Source of the DNA: Clostridia bacterium
GTDB taxonomy: Bacteria > Bacillota > Clostridia > Christensenellales > CAG-138
Reading direction: 5' to 3'
Assembly: GCA_030526425.1 (NCBI GenBank)
Contig: JAUNCT010000009.1
Coordinates: 1-32,647 of the forward strand
Length of the DNA: 32,647 nt
This document shows, piece by piece, positions 7,982-15,697 of this stretch. A program made the translations under genes and the position numbers. How positions within the stretch are numbered: position 1 is the stretch's first letter; each line of letters begins with the position of its first letter. The notes under the pieces are model-generated. The model did not search any database. It was not told the origin of the DNA and worked only from the letters and a program-made list of their open reading frames with translations.

Positions 7982-9019
7982 TCACAGCGCGACGGCCTTG
8001 CCCTCTTCGGAAGAGCGCAGGCAGGCGAAAACCGCCTTCATCGACTTCACGATGTCCTCCGCGCCGAGGATGCTCGGACGGTCTTCCGCGATCGCGCCGA
8101 CGACCTCGTCGATCACGCCGGAACTCGTCTGCTGCGCGTCGTCGTTGGTCTGCATGCGGTCGAGCTCGTAAAGGACCTTCGTTCCGTCCGCATTGACGAC
8201 CTGCAGCGAGTAGCGGGGGTCGCAATAGAGCTTCACGATGCCCTTCTCGCAGTACAGCACGGTCTCGTTGCATTCCTCACCGTAGTGCGTCCAGCTCGTG
8301 GTCACGGTACCGGTCGCGCCGTTTGCGAAGGTGAGCACTTCGACGGAGTTGTCGTCCACCTCGATGGGCGTTCCGTCCGGGAACTTCTTGTCGAGCACCT
8401 TCATGGTGCTGTATACCGTTTCGATCTCGCTGCCGATGAGATAACGGACGAGGTCGAGCTTGTGGATGCCGAGGTCCGCCATGGAGCCGAACGCCGCGCT
8501 GGATTTTTTGAAGAACCAGGTGTTCGCGCTCTTGTCGATGCTCCACATCTCGGGTCCCTTGTGTCCGAACACGGAGCGGAAGGTCAGCACCTTGCCCATC
8601 GCGCCGGAGGCGAGGATCTCGCGTGCCTTCTTGTGTGCGGGCGCGAGGCGCTGGTTATGCCCGATGAACAGGCGCTTTCCGGCTTTTTCCGCCGCTTCGA
8701 CCATCGCCGTGCATTCCGCTTCGGTGATGGCCATGGGCTTTTCGCACAGCACGTGCTTGCCCGCGTTCAGCGCTTGGATGGTGATGGGCGCATGCTGCGC
8801 GTTCGCCGCGCAGACCGAAACGAGGTCGATGGCGGGATCCGCCAGCATCTCTTCGACGGAGGCGTACACCTTACCGCCGAAGGTCTTGACCATATCCTCG
8901 GCGCGTGCCGGGAACAGATCGTAAAACCCCGCGATGGTCACACCGGGGTGCAGTGCGTATTCGTGTGCGTGACGCTGCCGTGCGATGGAGCCGCAGCCGA
9001 TGACGCCGACATTCAACAT
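7982..9019 (-). CDS. Gfo/Idh/MocA family NAD(P)-dependent sugar dehydrogenase
   Basis: The 345-residue protein has the full two-domain layout. An N-terminal Rossmann fold has VIGCGSIA (6-13). The family CEKP motif is at 92-95, with the Lys that joins substrate binding. The catalytic DLGIH stretch (182-186, ending in the active His) sits in the C-terminal domain. Such enzymes oxidise or reduce a hydroxyl of sugars, inositols or glycosides. The position between a LacI repressor (17 bases upstream) and a sugar importer suggests it acts on the imported compound, probably with the TIM-barrel enzyme at 10315. The start at 9019 follows AAGGAGAACGATCAC. The exact reaction is not deducible. Confidence 0.9.
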   Translation of the reverse strand: MLNVGVIGCGSIARQRHAHEYALHPGVTIAGFYDLFPARAEDMVKTFGGKVYASVEEMLADPAIDLVSVCAANAQHAPITIQALNAGKHVLCEKPMAITEAECTAMVEAAEKAGKRLFIGHNQRLAPAHKKAREILASGAMGKVLTFRSVFGHKGPEMWSIDKSANTWFFKKSSAAFGSMADLGIHKLDLVRYLIGSEIETVYSTMKVLDKKFPDGTPIEVDDNSVEVLTFANGATGTVTTSWTHYGEECNETVLYCEKGIVKLYCDPRYSLQVVNADGTKVLYELDRMQTNDDAQQTSSGVIDEVVGAIAEDRPSILGAEDIVKSMKAVFACLRSSEEGKAVAL

Positions 9020-9036
9020 GTGATCGTTCTCCTTTG

Positions 9037-10047
9037 TCAGTTGGGATTTGGAGCCGCCGACGATTCACGCACGGTGAGCGTATGCGGCAGATGGATCTGT
9101 TCGGGAGCTTTTCCCGGATCTTCGATGTGTTCGAGCAGGACCGACAGGCTCCGCTTGCCGAGTTCGCAGCACGGCTGCGCGACCGTCGTCAGATAGGGGT
9201 GGAACATCGTCGTGTAGTCGACATCGTCGAAGCCCGTGACGGTGAGTTCCTCCGGCACGCGGATACCGAGCTCCTGCGCAGCGGCGATGACGCTGAGCGC
9301 GATGATATCCGATACGCAGAACACCGCGGTCGGACGGTCCGGACGGTCCAAAAGGCGCATCGCGGCGAGTCGTCCCGATGCGAAGGTGTAATCCCCATCC
9401 GCTTCCGCATAATCCTCCGCGCGCGGTTCGACACCCGCCGCAAGGAGCGTTTCCCGCCAGCCGTTTTTCCGGAGCTCCGTGCTGATGAGCGCGTTCGCCG
9501 CGCCGATCATACCGATGCGCGTATGCCCGAGCGACAGGATATGCCCGACGGTCTCCCGAGCGGCGGCGAAGTTGTCGACCGAAACGACCGGTGCCGCGAG
9601 CCCGGGCACGTATTCGGAACACTGGACGAGCGGATACTGCCCCGCGTAACGGGCGAGCCAGTCCACATCCTTCCGGCAGCCGAGAAAGATCGCGCCGTCG
9701 GCGCGGCGGCTTTCGAGCAATTCGAGAAAGCGCCGTTCGGTCTCCTCATCGGAACCGGTGTTGCAGATGAGAACGCTGTAGCCGAGGCTTTGGCTGAGAT
9801 CGCCGATGCCGGCGAGGATCTTGGAATAGTAGGGGTTGGAAAAGTTCGGTGCGAGCGCGAGGATGATGCGGCTTTCGTTCCGCCGGAGGTTCCGCGCGGA
9901 CTGGTTGGGCGTGTAGTGCAGCTCTTCGATGGCGCGGCGCACCTTTTCACAGGTCGCCGGCTTGACGGGCCCGTTGTTGTTCAGCACGCGCGAGACCGTC
10001 GCGACGGAAAGCCCGCAGTGCTCTGCGACCTTTGCGATGGTGACCAT
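9037..10047 (-). CDS. LacI family transcriptional repressor
   Basis: The protein has 336 residues, typical of LacI regulators. The N-terminal DNA-binding domain is TIAKVAEHCGLSVATVSRVLN (residues 3-23), followed by the hinge region YTPNQSARNLRR. The remainder is a periplasmic-binding-like sugar sensor (ILALAPNFSNPYYSKILAGI, GFDDVDYTTMFHPYLTTV). It is the first gene of the minus-strand sugar operon, with the dehydrogenase 17 bases downstream. It probably represses its own operon through the palindrome at 10131-10152, which lies at the predicted transcription start. It may also affect the divergent gene at 10315. The start at 10047 follows GGAGAAAACCGAATAT. The inducer is probably the transported sugar or an early intermediate. 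Confidence 0.92.
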   Translation of the reverse strand: MVTIAKVAEHCGLSVATVSRVLNNNGPVKPATCEKVRRAIEELHYTPNQSARNLRRNESRIILALAPNFSNPYYSKILAGIGDLSQSLGYSVLICNTGSDEETERRFLELLESRRADGAIFLGCRKDVDWLARYAGQYPLVQCSEYVPGLAAPVVSVDNFAAARETVGHILSLGHTRIGMIGAANALISTELRKNGWRETLLAAGVEPRAEDYAEADGDYTFASGRLAAMRLLDRPDRPTAVFCVSDIIALSVIAAAQELGIRVPEELTVTGFDDVDYTTMFHPYLTTVAQPCCELGKRSLSVLLEHIEDPGKAPEQIHLPHTLTVRESSAAPNPN

Positions 10048-10092
10048 ATATTCGGTTTTCTCCGTGGATTCGTGGATATCGGATGGAACTGT

Positions 10093-10108
10093 GCGGACCC
10101 CCGTCCGC
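10093..10108 (-). other. Hairpin in the LacI mRNA leader
   Basis: GCGGAC (10093-10098) and GTCCGC (10103-10108) form a perfect 6-bp stem with a four-base loop. It sits in the roughly 110-base untranslated leader of the lacI transcript. It is too small and lacks a T run to be a terminator; its role is unknown. Confidence 0.3.
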
Positions 10109-10130
10109 TGAATGTTTGTGAGATGAACTG

Positions 10131-10152
10131 AAAATGTAATGCATTACATTTT
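10131..10152. promoter_or_regulatory. Probable LacI-family operator, 22-bp perfect palindrome
   Basis: The core TGTAATGCATTACA is flanked by AAAA and TTTT, and the whole 22 bases are a perfect palindrome. It begins about 10 bases beyond the -10 box of the LacI operon promoter, so a bound protein would block initiation. LacI-family operators are usually palindromes of this size, and the lacI gene starts 84 bases away. I see no second copy near the divergent promoter. Confidence 0.7.
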
Positions 10153-10162
10153 TTACAAATCA

Positions 10163-10192
10163 ATTGTACCAAATTACCATGCGTTCTGTCAA
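10163..10192 (-). promoter_or_regulatory. Promoter of the lacI-sugar ABC operon
   Basis: On the minus strand TTGACA (10187-10192, consensus) is followed after 18 bases by TACAAT (10163-10168). Transcription should begin near 10156, at the edge of the palindromic operator. Confidence 0.75.
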
Positions 10193-10222
10193 TCGTTCCA
10201 TAGAGAAATGCTATGCTTGTGC

Positions 10223-10251
10223 TTGACAAACACGGTCGTATCGGCTATTTT
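10223..10251 (+). promoter_or_regulatory. Promoter of the divergent isomerase/epimerase gene
   Basis: TTGACA (10223-10228) is followed after exactly 17 bases by TATTTT (10246-10251). The -35 box lies about 70 bases from the LacI operator, so repression by simple overlap is not expected. DNA looping or independent expression are possible. Confidence 0.65.
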
Positions 10252-10314
10252 TGAAACTGCGGTACCGTGCTCTCCGCCGTGCCGTCACATCCGAAGAAAG
10301 GACGATACCCCCAC

Positions 10315-11235
10315 ATGAAATTCGGTCTTGTCACCGCGATCCTCGATAAATACGACTACGAACAGATGATCGACGCCACGGCAGCCGCGGGTTTTTCCGC
10401 CGTTGAGGTCGCCTGCTGGCCGGCGGGCAAAGCGGAGCGCCGCTATGCGGGCGTGAGCCACATCGACGTGGCGCGTGTGCTCGAAGACGAAGCCTACGCC
10501 GCGCACGTGCTTTCCTACGCCGCGGAACACGGCATCGAGATCTCTTCCCTGGCATTCTACCCGAACACGATGGATGCAGACCCCGAAAAACGCGCCGCCG
10601 TCGTCGCGCACCTGATGACGGTCATCCGCGCGAGCGCGAAGCTCAACGTGAACATGGTCACCACCTTCATCGGCCGCGACCAGACGAAGTCCGTCGAAGA
10701 GAACCTCGAACTCGTGAAGGAGGTCTGGCCGCCGATCGTCGCGCTGGCGGAGGAGCTCGGCGTGAAGATCGCGATCGAAAACTGCCCGATGCTGTTCGGC
10801 AGGGACCAGTGGCCCGGCGGACAGAACCTCATGACGACGCCCGCAAACTGGAAAAAGGTGTTCGAGATCCTGCCCGGCCCGAACCTCGGCATCAACTACG
10901 ACCCGAGCCATTTCGTCTGGCAGATGATCGACTACATCAAGCCGCTGTACACCTTCCGCGACAAGATCTTCCACGTGCACTTCAAGGACATCAAGCTGTA
11001 CCGCGACAAGCTGGACGAAGTCGGCATCATGGCCTACCCGCTCGATTTCATGAGCCCGAAGCTGCCCGGTCTCGGCGATGTCGACTGGTCGAAATTCGTT
11101 TCCGCGCTGACGGATATCCGTTACGACGGGTACGCCTGCCTCGAAGTCGAGGACAAGGCTTTCGAATCGAGCGAGCAGAAGGTGCTCGACTCGCTGACCA
11201 TTTCGAAGCGCTACCTCGATCAGTTCGTGATCTGA
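10315..11235 (+). CDS. Sugar phosphate isomerase/epimerase-like TIM-barrel enzyme
   Basis: The 306-residue protein belongs to the xylose-isomerase-like / AP endonuclease 2 TIM-barrel superfamily. The metal-binding positions expected in this fold are visible: Glu155 (IAIENCP), Asp196 and His199 (NYDPSH), His222 (FHVHFKDIK) and Glu277 (CLEVED). The GLGDVDW motif before the last strand is typical of members that isomerise or epimerise keto-sugars or inosose derivatives. The gene is transcribed away from the LacI operon, from its own promoter, and ends at a shared bidirectional terminator. Pairing with a Gfo/Idh/MocA dehydrogenase and a ribose-type importer suggests a short pathway in which an oxidised sugar is isomerised. 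The start at 10315 follows AAAGGA with a long spacer (12 bases). Confidence 0.88.
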   Translation: MKFGLVTAILDKYDYEQMIDATAAAGFSAVEVACWPAGKAERRYAGVSHIDVARVLEDEAYAAHVLSYAAEHGIEISSLAFYPNTMDADPEKRAAVVAHLMTVIRASAKLNVNMVTTFIGRDQTKSVEENLELVKEVWPPIVALAEELGVKIAIENCPMLFGRDQWPGGQNLMTTPANWKKVFEILPGPNLGINYDPSHFVWQMIDYIKPLYTFRDKIFHVHFKDIKLYRDKLDEVGIMAYPLDFMSPKLPGLGDVDWSKFVSALTDIRYDGYACLEVEDKAFESSEQKVLDSLTISKRYLDQFVI

Positions 11236-11285
11236 CCCGGAAACACCGGTCGTACAACGCGGCTTCCATTCCCCAAAACGACAAA

Positions 11286-11317
11286 AGACCTGCGGAAAAT
11301 CCGCAGGTCTCTTTTTT
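11286..11317. terminator. Bidirectional terminator between convergent genes
   Basis: A perfect 11-bp stem (AGACCTGCGGA at 11286-11296 with 11300-11310) has an AAA loop. It is followed by a T run on the plus strand and by TTTGTCGTTTT on the minus strand. It closes the isomerase gene (stop 11235) and the reductase gene (stop 11327). It is a sister copy of the hairpin at 4044-4076. Confidence 0.9.
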
Positions 11318-11326
11318 GCCAGTCGC

Positions 11327-13030
11327 TTACTTGAGGGTTTCGGCGATGGTTTCCGCCGCAAGGCGGCCGGTGTTCGCAGCGAACGAAACGCCGATGCCGA
11401 CGCCGGGGTACTGACGGGTGAACGCGTTGCCCGCGATGAGCTCGCCGGAAGCGTACAGACCCTCGACGGGGGTGCCCTCACCAGTCAGAACGCGCAGGTC
11501 GTCCGCGACCTCGATGCCCGGGATGGTGCCGAAGGTACGCAGGGTGACCTTTTCCACATAGAAGGGCGCGGTCTCGATCTTGGTCGCCTTGGCGGCAGCC
11601 AGAGAGTATTCCGCAGCGGGGATCGCTTCGCCCTTGTCCGCAGCCGCGTTGTAAGCTTCGACGGTCGCCGCGAGCTTCACGGGGTCGATGCCGTTGTCGA
11701 GTGCGAGCGCCTCGATGGTGTCGTACTGCTTCACATAGCCCTGTTCGAGCTTCTTGGCGATGGTCTCTTGGTCTGCGTAGTTCGCATCCGCAAGGTAGAA
11801 GGTCGCCTTGTCGCGCTGCTGCGAGCAGGCGCGCTGCACGACGTACTTGGGTTCACCTTCGCCGATGAAACGCTCACCGTCGAGGTTGACGAGGAAGTTG
11901 GAGTTGATGAGCGCGGAGCCGTCCGGAGCGACGACGGAGCCCATGCTGCCGTCACCGACGACCTTGGTGCCGAATTGACGGGTCATCACGATCGCATCGC
12001 CGGTCGCGCCCGCATTCGCGGAGCTGAAGCCGTCGGCGAAGAGGGGCAGGTATTCCGCCATGAGCTCGGGGTTCTTGCCGAAGCCGCCCGTTGCGAGAAG
12101 CACCGCCTTCGCACGGATCTCATAGCGCTCCGTCGCGTTCGCCGCGACGACGCCCACGACCTTGCCGTCCTCGACGATGAGGCTTTCCGCCTTGGTCGCC
12201 ATGCGCAGGTCGAAGCTGTTCACGTTCACATACTCGTTGAAGAACGCGCCGAAGCTGGAACCGCGGTTCTCGGTGCGGATCGCGAAGACCTTATCGGAGT
12301 ACTTGCTGGCGGGCTCGGTGCTGCCGGTGAAGGGCGTGCCGTAGCCGATGAGGCGCTCGAGCAGAACGCCGGACTTCTCGTAGATCTTGTTCACGAACTC
12401 CGCGCGGATCCCGGTGCCGGAGGTATAGGTGAACAGGTCCGCAAAATCCTCGGGGACGCACTCAACGCCGTCGCGCTTGTGGAATTCGGAGCTCACGCCC
12501 GCGATCGCGCCGCCGGAAACCGGGACGGAACCGGTCACGACATCGAGCTTTTCGAGCACGATGAAGTTCACCTCGGGGTAATCCTCCTTGAGTTCATAGG
12601 CAGCCATGAGACCGGAGATGCCCGCACCGACGACGACCACATCGGTCTCGACGGTCTCACCCGCGGTGAGCTCCTGCTTTTCCGCGGCGACCTTGAAGGG
12701 CGCGACGTCCACGCCGCCCGCGACGAGCGCAGCCTCGACCGCGTTCAAAATCGCGTTGCTCGTAACGGTGGCGCCTGCGACGGTATCCACCGCGAGGCTC
12801 TGCGCATCCACGATGCGCGCCGGCATTTCGGCGATCGCCTTGTCCGCGATGCCGACGGTCTCCTTGTTCTCACCGACGGTGACGGAGACGATCTTGCCTT
12901 CCGCGAACTCCACCGTGACGGGGACTTCGCCGCCCATGCCGTTTGCCGCGCCGGTCAGCGCATCCGCAAACGCGGCGGTCGCACCGAAGCACAGCAGCAC
13001 GCAGAGAACGAGTGTGATCAGTTTCTTCAT
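11327..13030 (-). CDS. Secreted flavoprotein reductase: FMN-binding domain plus FAD fumarate-reductase-like domain
   Basis: The 567-residue protein has a signal peptide (cut near AFA-DA, about residue 22). An FMN-binding domain (about 30-105) follows, with the attachment motif DTVAGATVTS; Thr88 is the expected residue for covalent FMN added by an ApbE-type transferase. The rest is an FAD domain of the flavocytochrome c/fumarate reductase class, with Rossmann fingerprint DVVVVGAGISGLMAAYEL (from 130) and C-terminal ASGELIAGNAF. Such enzymes act outside the membrane as terminal reductases in anaerobic respiration. The region corresponding to the fumarate-reductase HHTMGG loop reads TLRTFGT here (496-502), so fumarate is unlikely to be the substrate. 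The gene has its own promoter. The start at 13030 follows AGGAAACGAAGAAC. A related two-FMN protein lies just upstream. Confidence 0.88.
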   Translation of the reverse strand: MKKLITLVLCVLLCFGATAAFADALTGAANGMGGEVPVTVEFAEGKIVSVTVGENKETVGIADKAIAEMPARIVDAQSLAVDTVAGATVTSNAILNAVEAALVAGGVDVAPFKVAAEKQELTAGETVETDVVVVGAGISGLMAAYELKEDYPEVNFIVLEKLDVVTGSVPVSGGAIAGVSSEFHKRDGVECVPEDFADLFTYTSGTGIRAEFVNKIYEKSGVLLERLIGYGTPFTGSTEPASKYSDKVFAIRTENRGSSFGAFFNEYVNVNSFDLRMATKAESLIVEDGKVVGVVAANATERYEIRAKAVLLATGGFGKNPELMAEYLPLFADGFSSANAGATGDAIVMTRQFGTKVVGDGSMGSVVAPDGSALINSNFLVNLDGERFIGEGEPKYVVQRACSQQRDKATFYLADANYADQETIAKKLEQGYVKQYDTIEALALDNGIDPVKLAATVEAYNAAADKGEAIPAAEYSLAAAKATKIETAPFYVEKVTLRTFGTIPGIEVADDLRVLTGEGTPVEGLYASGELIAGNAFTRQYPGVGIGVSFAANTGRLAAETIAETLK

Positions 13031-13080
13031 GTTCTTCGTTTCCTATCTTTGCCTTGTGGCATATTGTTCAAACGATATTC

Positions 13081-13110
13081 ATGCTACAGTACAGAAAGAT
13101 ATATTGTCAA
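13081..13110 (-). promoter_or_regulatory. Promoter of the reductase gene at 11327
   Basis: On the minus strand TTGACA (13105-13110) is followed after 18 bases by TAGCAT (13081-13086), in an unusually AT-rich stretch for this genome. An ATTGT/ACAAT inverted repeat (13103-13107 and 13116-13120) overlaps the -35 box and could be a regulator site. Confidence 0.5.
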
Positions 13111-13185
13111 CGAAAACAATGATAATATATTAATCGGAATGAGGACGCTTTTTCGCAGTGCGGGTGCCCCGCCCCAAAACAGACA

Positions 13186-13214
13186 AACACCCCGCTCAGA
13201 AAGAGCGGGGTGTT
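13186..13214 (-). terminator. Terminator of the two-FMN reductase gene
   Basis: A perfect 12-bp stem (AACACCCCGCTC at 13186-13197 with 13203-13214) has a 5-base loop. On the minus strand it is followed by TGTCTGTTTT. It starts 26 bases after the stop codon at 13240. Confidence 0.88.
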
Positions 13215-13239
13215 CTGCATTCCGAAAAGAACGCGTTTC

Positions 13240-15537
13240 TTATTTTGCCAGAGCCTTCGCAACGGAAGCGCCCGCGAGACGACCGGAGGTCAGCGCGAAG
13301 CCGTTCGCCGCACCGCCGTAGGTGACGTAGGCGATGTGCTCGCTGAACAGAACGCCCATCGAATCGGTACCGACCGCGTAGAGACCCTCCATGGGGGTGA
13401 CATGGTCCGCCTTGAGAACGCGGAAATCGGTGTCGATATCGAGACCGCCGCAGGTGGAGTAGCACCAGCTGGAGCCGACGATGCCGTAGAAGCAGTCACC
13501 GGTGATCGGGACGAGCTTGGAAGCGTCCTTGCCGAACTCCTTGTCCTCGCCCGCCGCGCAGTAGCCGTTGTAGGCTTCGACGGTCGCGGTGAGGGTCGCC
13601 GCGTCGAGACCCATCTTCTCAGCCAGCTCCGCAACGGAGTCCGCCTTGAACATGAAGCCCGCCTTGATCGCCGCATCGATGACGGCGTCCGCGTTGGTCA
13701 TGGGAACACCCGCGGGGATGCTCGTGCCGTAACCGAGGTAACCGGTGGAGGGACCGAAGGGGACCTCGCTGAAGCCGTTCTCCTTCAGACCGTTGACCTG
13801 ATCCTGACCCCAGATGGAGTAGAAGTGGGGACCGGACTTCCAGGGGTTGAACATGGACAGATCGGACTCGGAGGTGAAGCGCTTCGCATCCTTGCCGACA
13901 GCCAGCGTGTTGGAGGTGATGGCCATGTTGAGCGGCATATCGCCCTGGGACCAGACCGCGGGACGACCGGTCGCATAACCCAGTCCCTCTGCGGGGACGG
14001 TCTCGAAGCCGGGGAGGAAGCCGTCGACGCCGCCGACGTGGACCATGGGCGCGACGCTCACGTTGTACAGACCCGCGCCGTTGTCGATCGCCGCCTGGAT
14101 CATCTTACCGTCGTTCTGGTGCATACCGAAGAGTTTCCATGCGCCCTTGATCGGGAAGTAGGTGTTCTCCAGGTACTTCTCTTCCATCTCCGCGCTGCCC
14201 GCGAAGCCGCCGGTCGCGAGGATGACCGCATCCGCCTTGATGACGTACTCGGTGCCGTCGACCATGGAGCGCGCCTTGACGCCGCAGACCTTACCGGACT
14301 CGTCGAGGATCAGATCGTAGCCCTCGGTCTCGAGCAGGTAGTTGCCGCCCATCTTGGAGAAGTTGTTCCAAGCCTCGGCATAGAAGCCTTCGGTCAGCTT
14401 CTTCGCGCCGGAAAGGGGCGAGAACGCCGGCCATTTGTTGCCCGCGAAGGTGGTCGCGTGGTCGAATTGGAAACCGTACTGCGTGAGCCAGTCGGTGGTG
14501 ACGCCGGACTCATCCATCATCAGGCGGATGAACTCGACCTTTGCCTGCTGGCGGCCGGTCTCGTCGGTGGTGTACTCGCACCAAGCGGTGAACAGCGCCT
14601 CTTCGTCGATCATCTTCTCGCCCGCAGCCTTGTTGATGTCTTCGTAAGCGGAAGCCACCTGGCTGGGCGCGTTGATGCTCATGGGACCGGAAACGAGGGT
14701 GGAGGTACCGCCCCATTTGCCCGCCTTGTCGATGGCGATGACGGACAGACCGTTCTCAGCCGCGGAAAGCGCAGCGGAGGTGCCCGCGCCGCCCATACCG
14801 ACGACGACGACCTGTGCGGAAAGCTCCTTGGTCTCGTTGGACTTGGGTGCCTGCTTACAGAACGCCGCGATCGCATTCGCATCGCTGCCGCCCGCGACGA
14901 GCGCCTCGGTCAGTGCGGCTTCGACCGCCTGACGCACCGCGTTACCGGAAGCGGTCGCACCGCAGACGGCGTCCACGGCAACGGACTGCTGCTCGATCAT
15001 GCGCGGGATCTGCAGATCGATGACGGTCTGCATCAATGCCGGCTTTTCGCTCATGTTCACGGTGTCGACGACGATCTCCTTGATGGAGTTCTCATCGACG
15101 GTGACGGAAACCGTCACGGGTTCGCTGATGCGGAAGCCCAAGCCCCGGCCGACATAGGTGCCGGGGGCCATTTTGACTTCGCCGACAGCGGAGGTCTCGC
15201 CCTTCGCCTGCGCGATGCAGTCTGCGGCGGCCATCTTCACGGCCTTACCGGAGAAGGTGCAGCCTGCGATGAGGTCGACATCCGCGCTCTGCGCCGCGAG
15301 GATCGCAGCGGGCAGGCTCTCGATCGCCACGGAACCGATGCCCGGGGTCTCGGAAGCGCCTTCCGCCTTCACATCGAGGATCTTCTCGCCGTCGAAGGTC
15401 ATCGTCACGGTGACCATGCCCTCACCGAAGCCCTTGGCTTCCGCGGTGTAGGTGCCGGCGGTGTAGGTGTCTGCGAGGGCTGCGGTGCACAGCATGCACA
15501 CGATCAGCGCGATCGCAACAAGTACGCGTTTTTTCAT
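13240..15537 (-). CDS. Secreted flavoprotein reductase with two FMN-binding domains and an FAD domain
   Basis: The 765-residue protein begins with a signal peptide (cut near ALA-DT, about residue 22). Two FMN-binding domains follow. The first has DLIAGCTFSG with Thr94, its motif altered from GAT to GCT. The second has DAVCGATASG with Thr195. The FAD domain starts at about residue 240 (VVVVGMGGAGTSAAL, then ALATGGFAG-like VILATGGFAGSAEM) and ends with GLYAVGTDSMGVLF. Two covalent FMN groups plus FAD would make an electron wire from a membrane donor to the active site. The HHTMGG-like loop of fumarate reductases reads CYSTCGG here (692-698), pointing to a different acceptor. The start at 15537 follows AAAGGAGAAAGCT; the open frame extends 12 codons upstream without a better site. 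It has its own strong promoter and terminator. Confidence 0.88.
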   Translation of the reverse strand: MKKRVLVAIALIVCMLCTAALADTYTAGTYTAEAKGFGEGMVTVTMTFDGEKILDVKAEGASETPGIGSVAIESLPAAILAAQSADVDLIAGCTFSGKAVKMAAADCIAQAKGETSAVGEVKMAPGTYVGRGLGFRISEPVTVSVTVDENSIKEIVVDTVNMSEKPALMQTVIDLQIPRMIEQQSVAVDAVCGATASGNAVRQAVEAALTEALVAGGSDANAIAAFCKQAPKSNETKELSAQVVVVGMGGAGTSAALSAAENGLSVIAIDKAGKWGGTSTLVSGPMSINAPSQVASAYEDINKAAGEKMIDEEALFTAWCEYTTDETGRQQAKVEFIRLMMDESGVTTDWLTQYGFQFDHATTFAGNKWPAFSPLSGAKKLTEGFYAEAWNNFSKMGGNYLLETEGYDLILDESGKVCGVKARSMVDGTEYVIKADAVILATGGFAGSAEMEEKYLENTYFPIKGAWKLFGMHQNDGKMIQAAIDNGAGLYNVSVAPMVHVGGVDGFLPGFETVPAEGLGYATGRPAVWSQGDMPLNMAITSNTLAVGKDAKRFTSESDLSMFNPWKSGPHFYSIWGQDQVNGLKENGFSEVPFGPSTGYLGYGTSIPAGVPMTNADAVIDAAIKAGFMFKADSVAELAEKMGLDAATLTATVEAYNGYCAAGEDKEFGKDASKLVPITGDCFYGIVGSSWCYSTCGGLDIDTDFRVLKADHVTPMEGLYAVGTDSMGVLFSEHIAYVTYGGAANGFALTSGRLAGASVAKALAK

Positions 15538-15574
15538 AGCTTTCTCCTTTGAAATTTTAGTCACGCAAGGCAAA

Positions 15575-15604
15575 ATTATAAGGGAAACCCATGAATTTCG
15601 TCAA
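15575..15604 (-). promoter_or_regulatory. Promoter of the two-FMN reductase gene
   Basis: On the minus strand TTGACG (15599-15604) is followed after 18 bases by a perfect TATAAT (15575-15580). The start codon is about 37 bases from the -10 box. Confidence 0.8.
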
Positions 15605-15651
15605 TACACGATAGAAATATATTTATACTTATTGCTTTGCGGCAACGAAAA

Positions 15652-15681
15652 ACACCCCCGCCGGTCGCCCGGAAGGGGTGT
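15652..15681 (-). terminator. Terminator of the histidine kinase gene
   Basis: On the minus strand ACACCCC, a TT bulge and CCGG pair with CCGG, a C bulge and GGGGTGT around a GCGA loop. TTTTTCGTT follows. It lies 17 bases beyond the kinase stop and just upstream of the reductase promoter. Confidence 0.8.
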
Positions 15682-15697
15682 GGTGTTCGGTCTTCGG

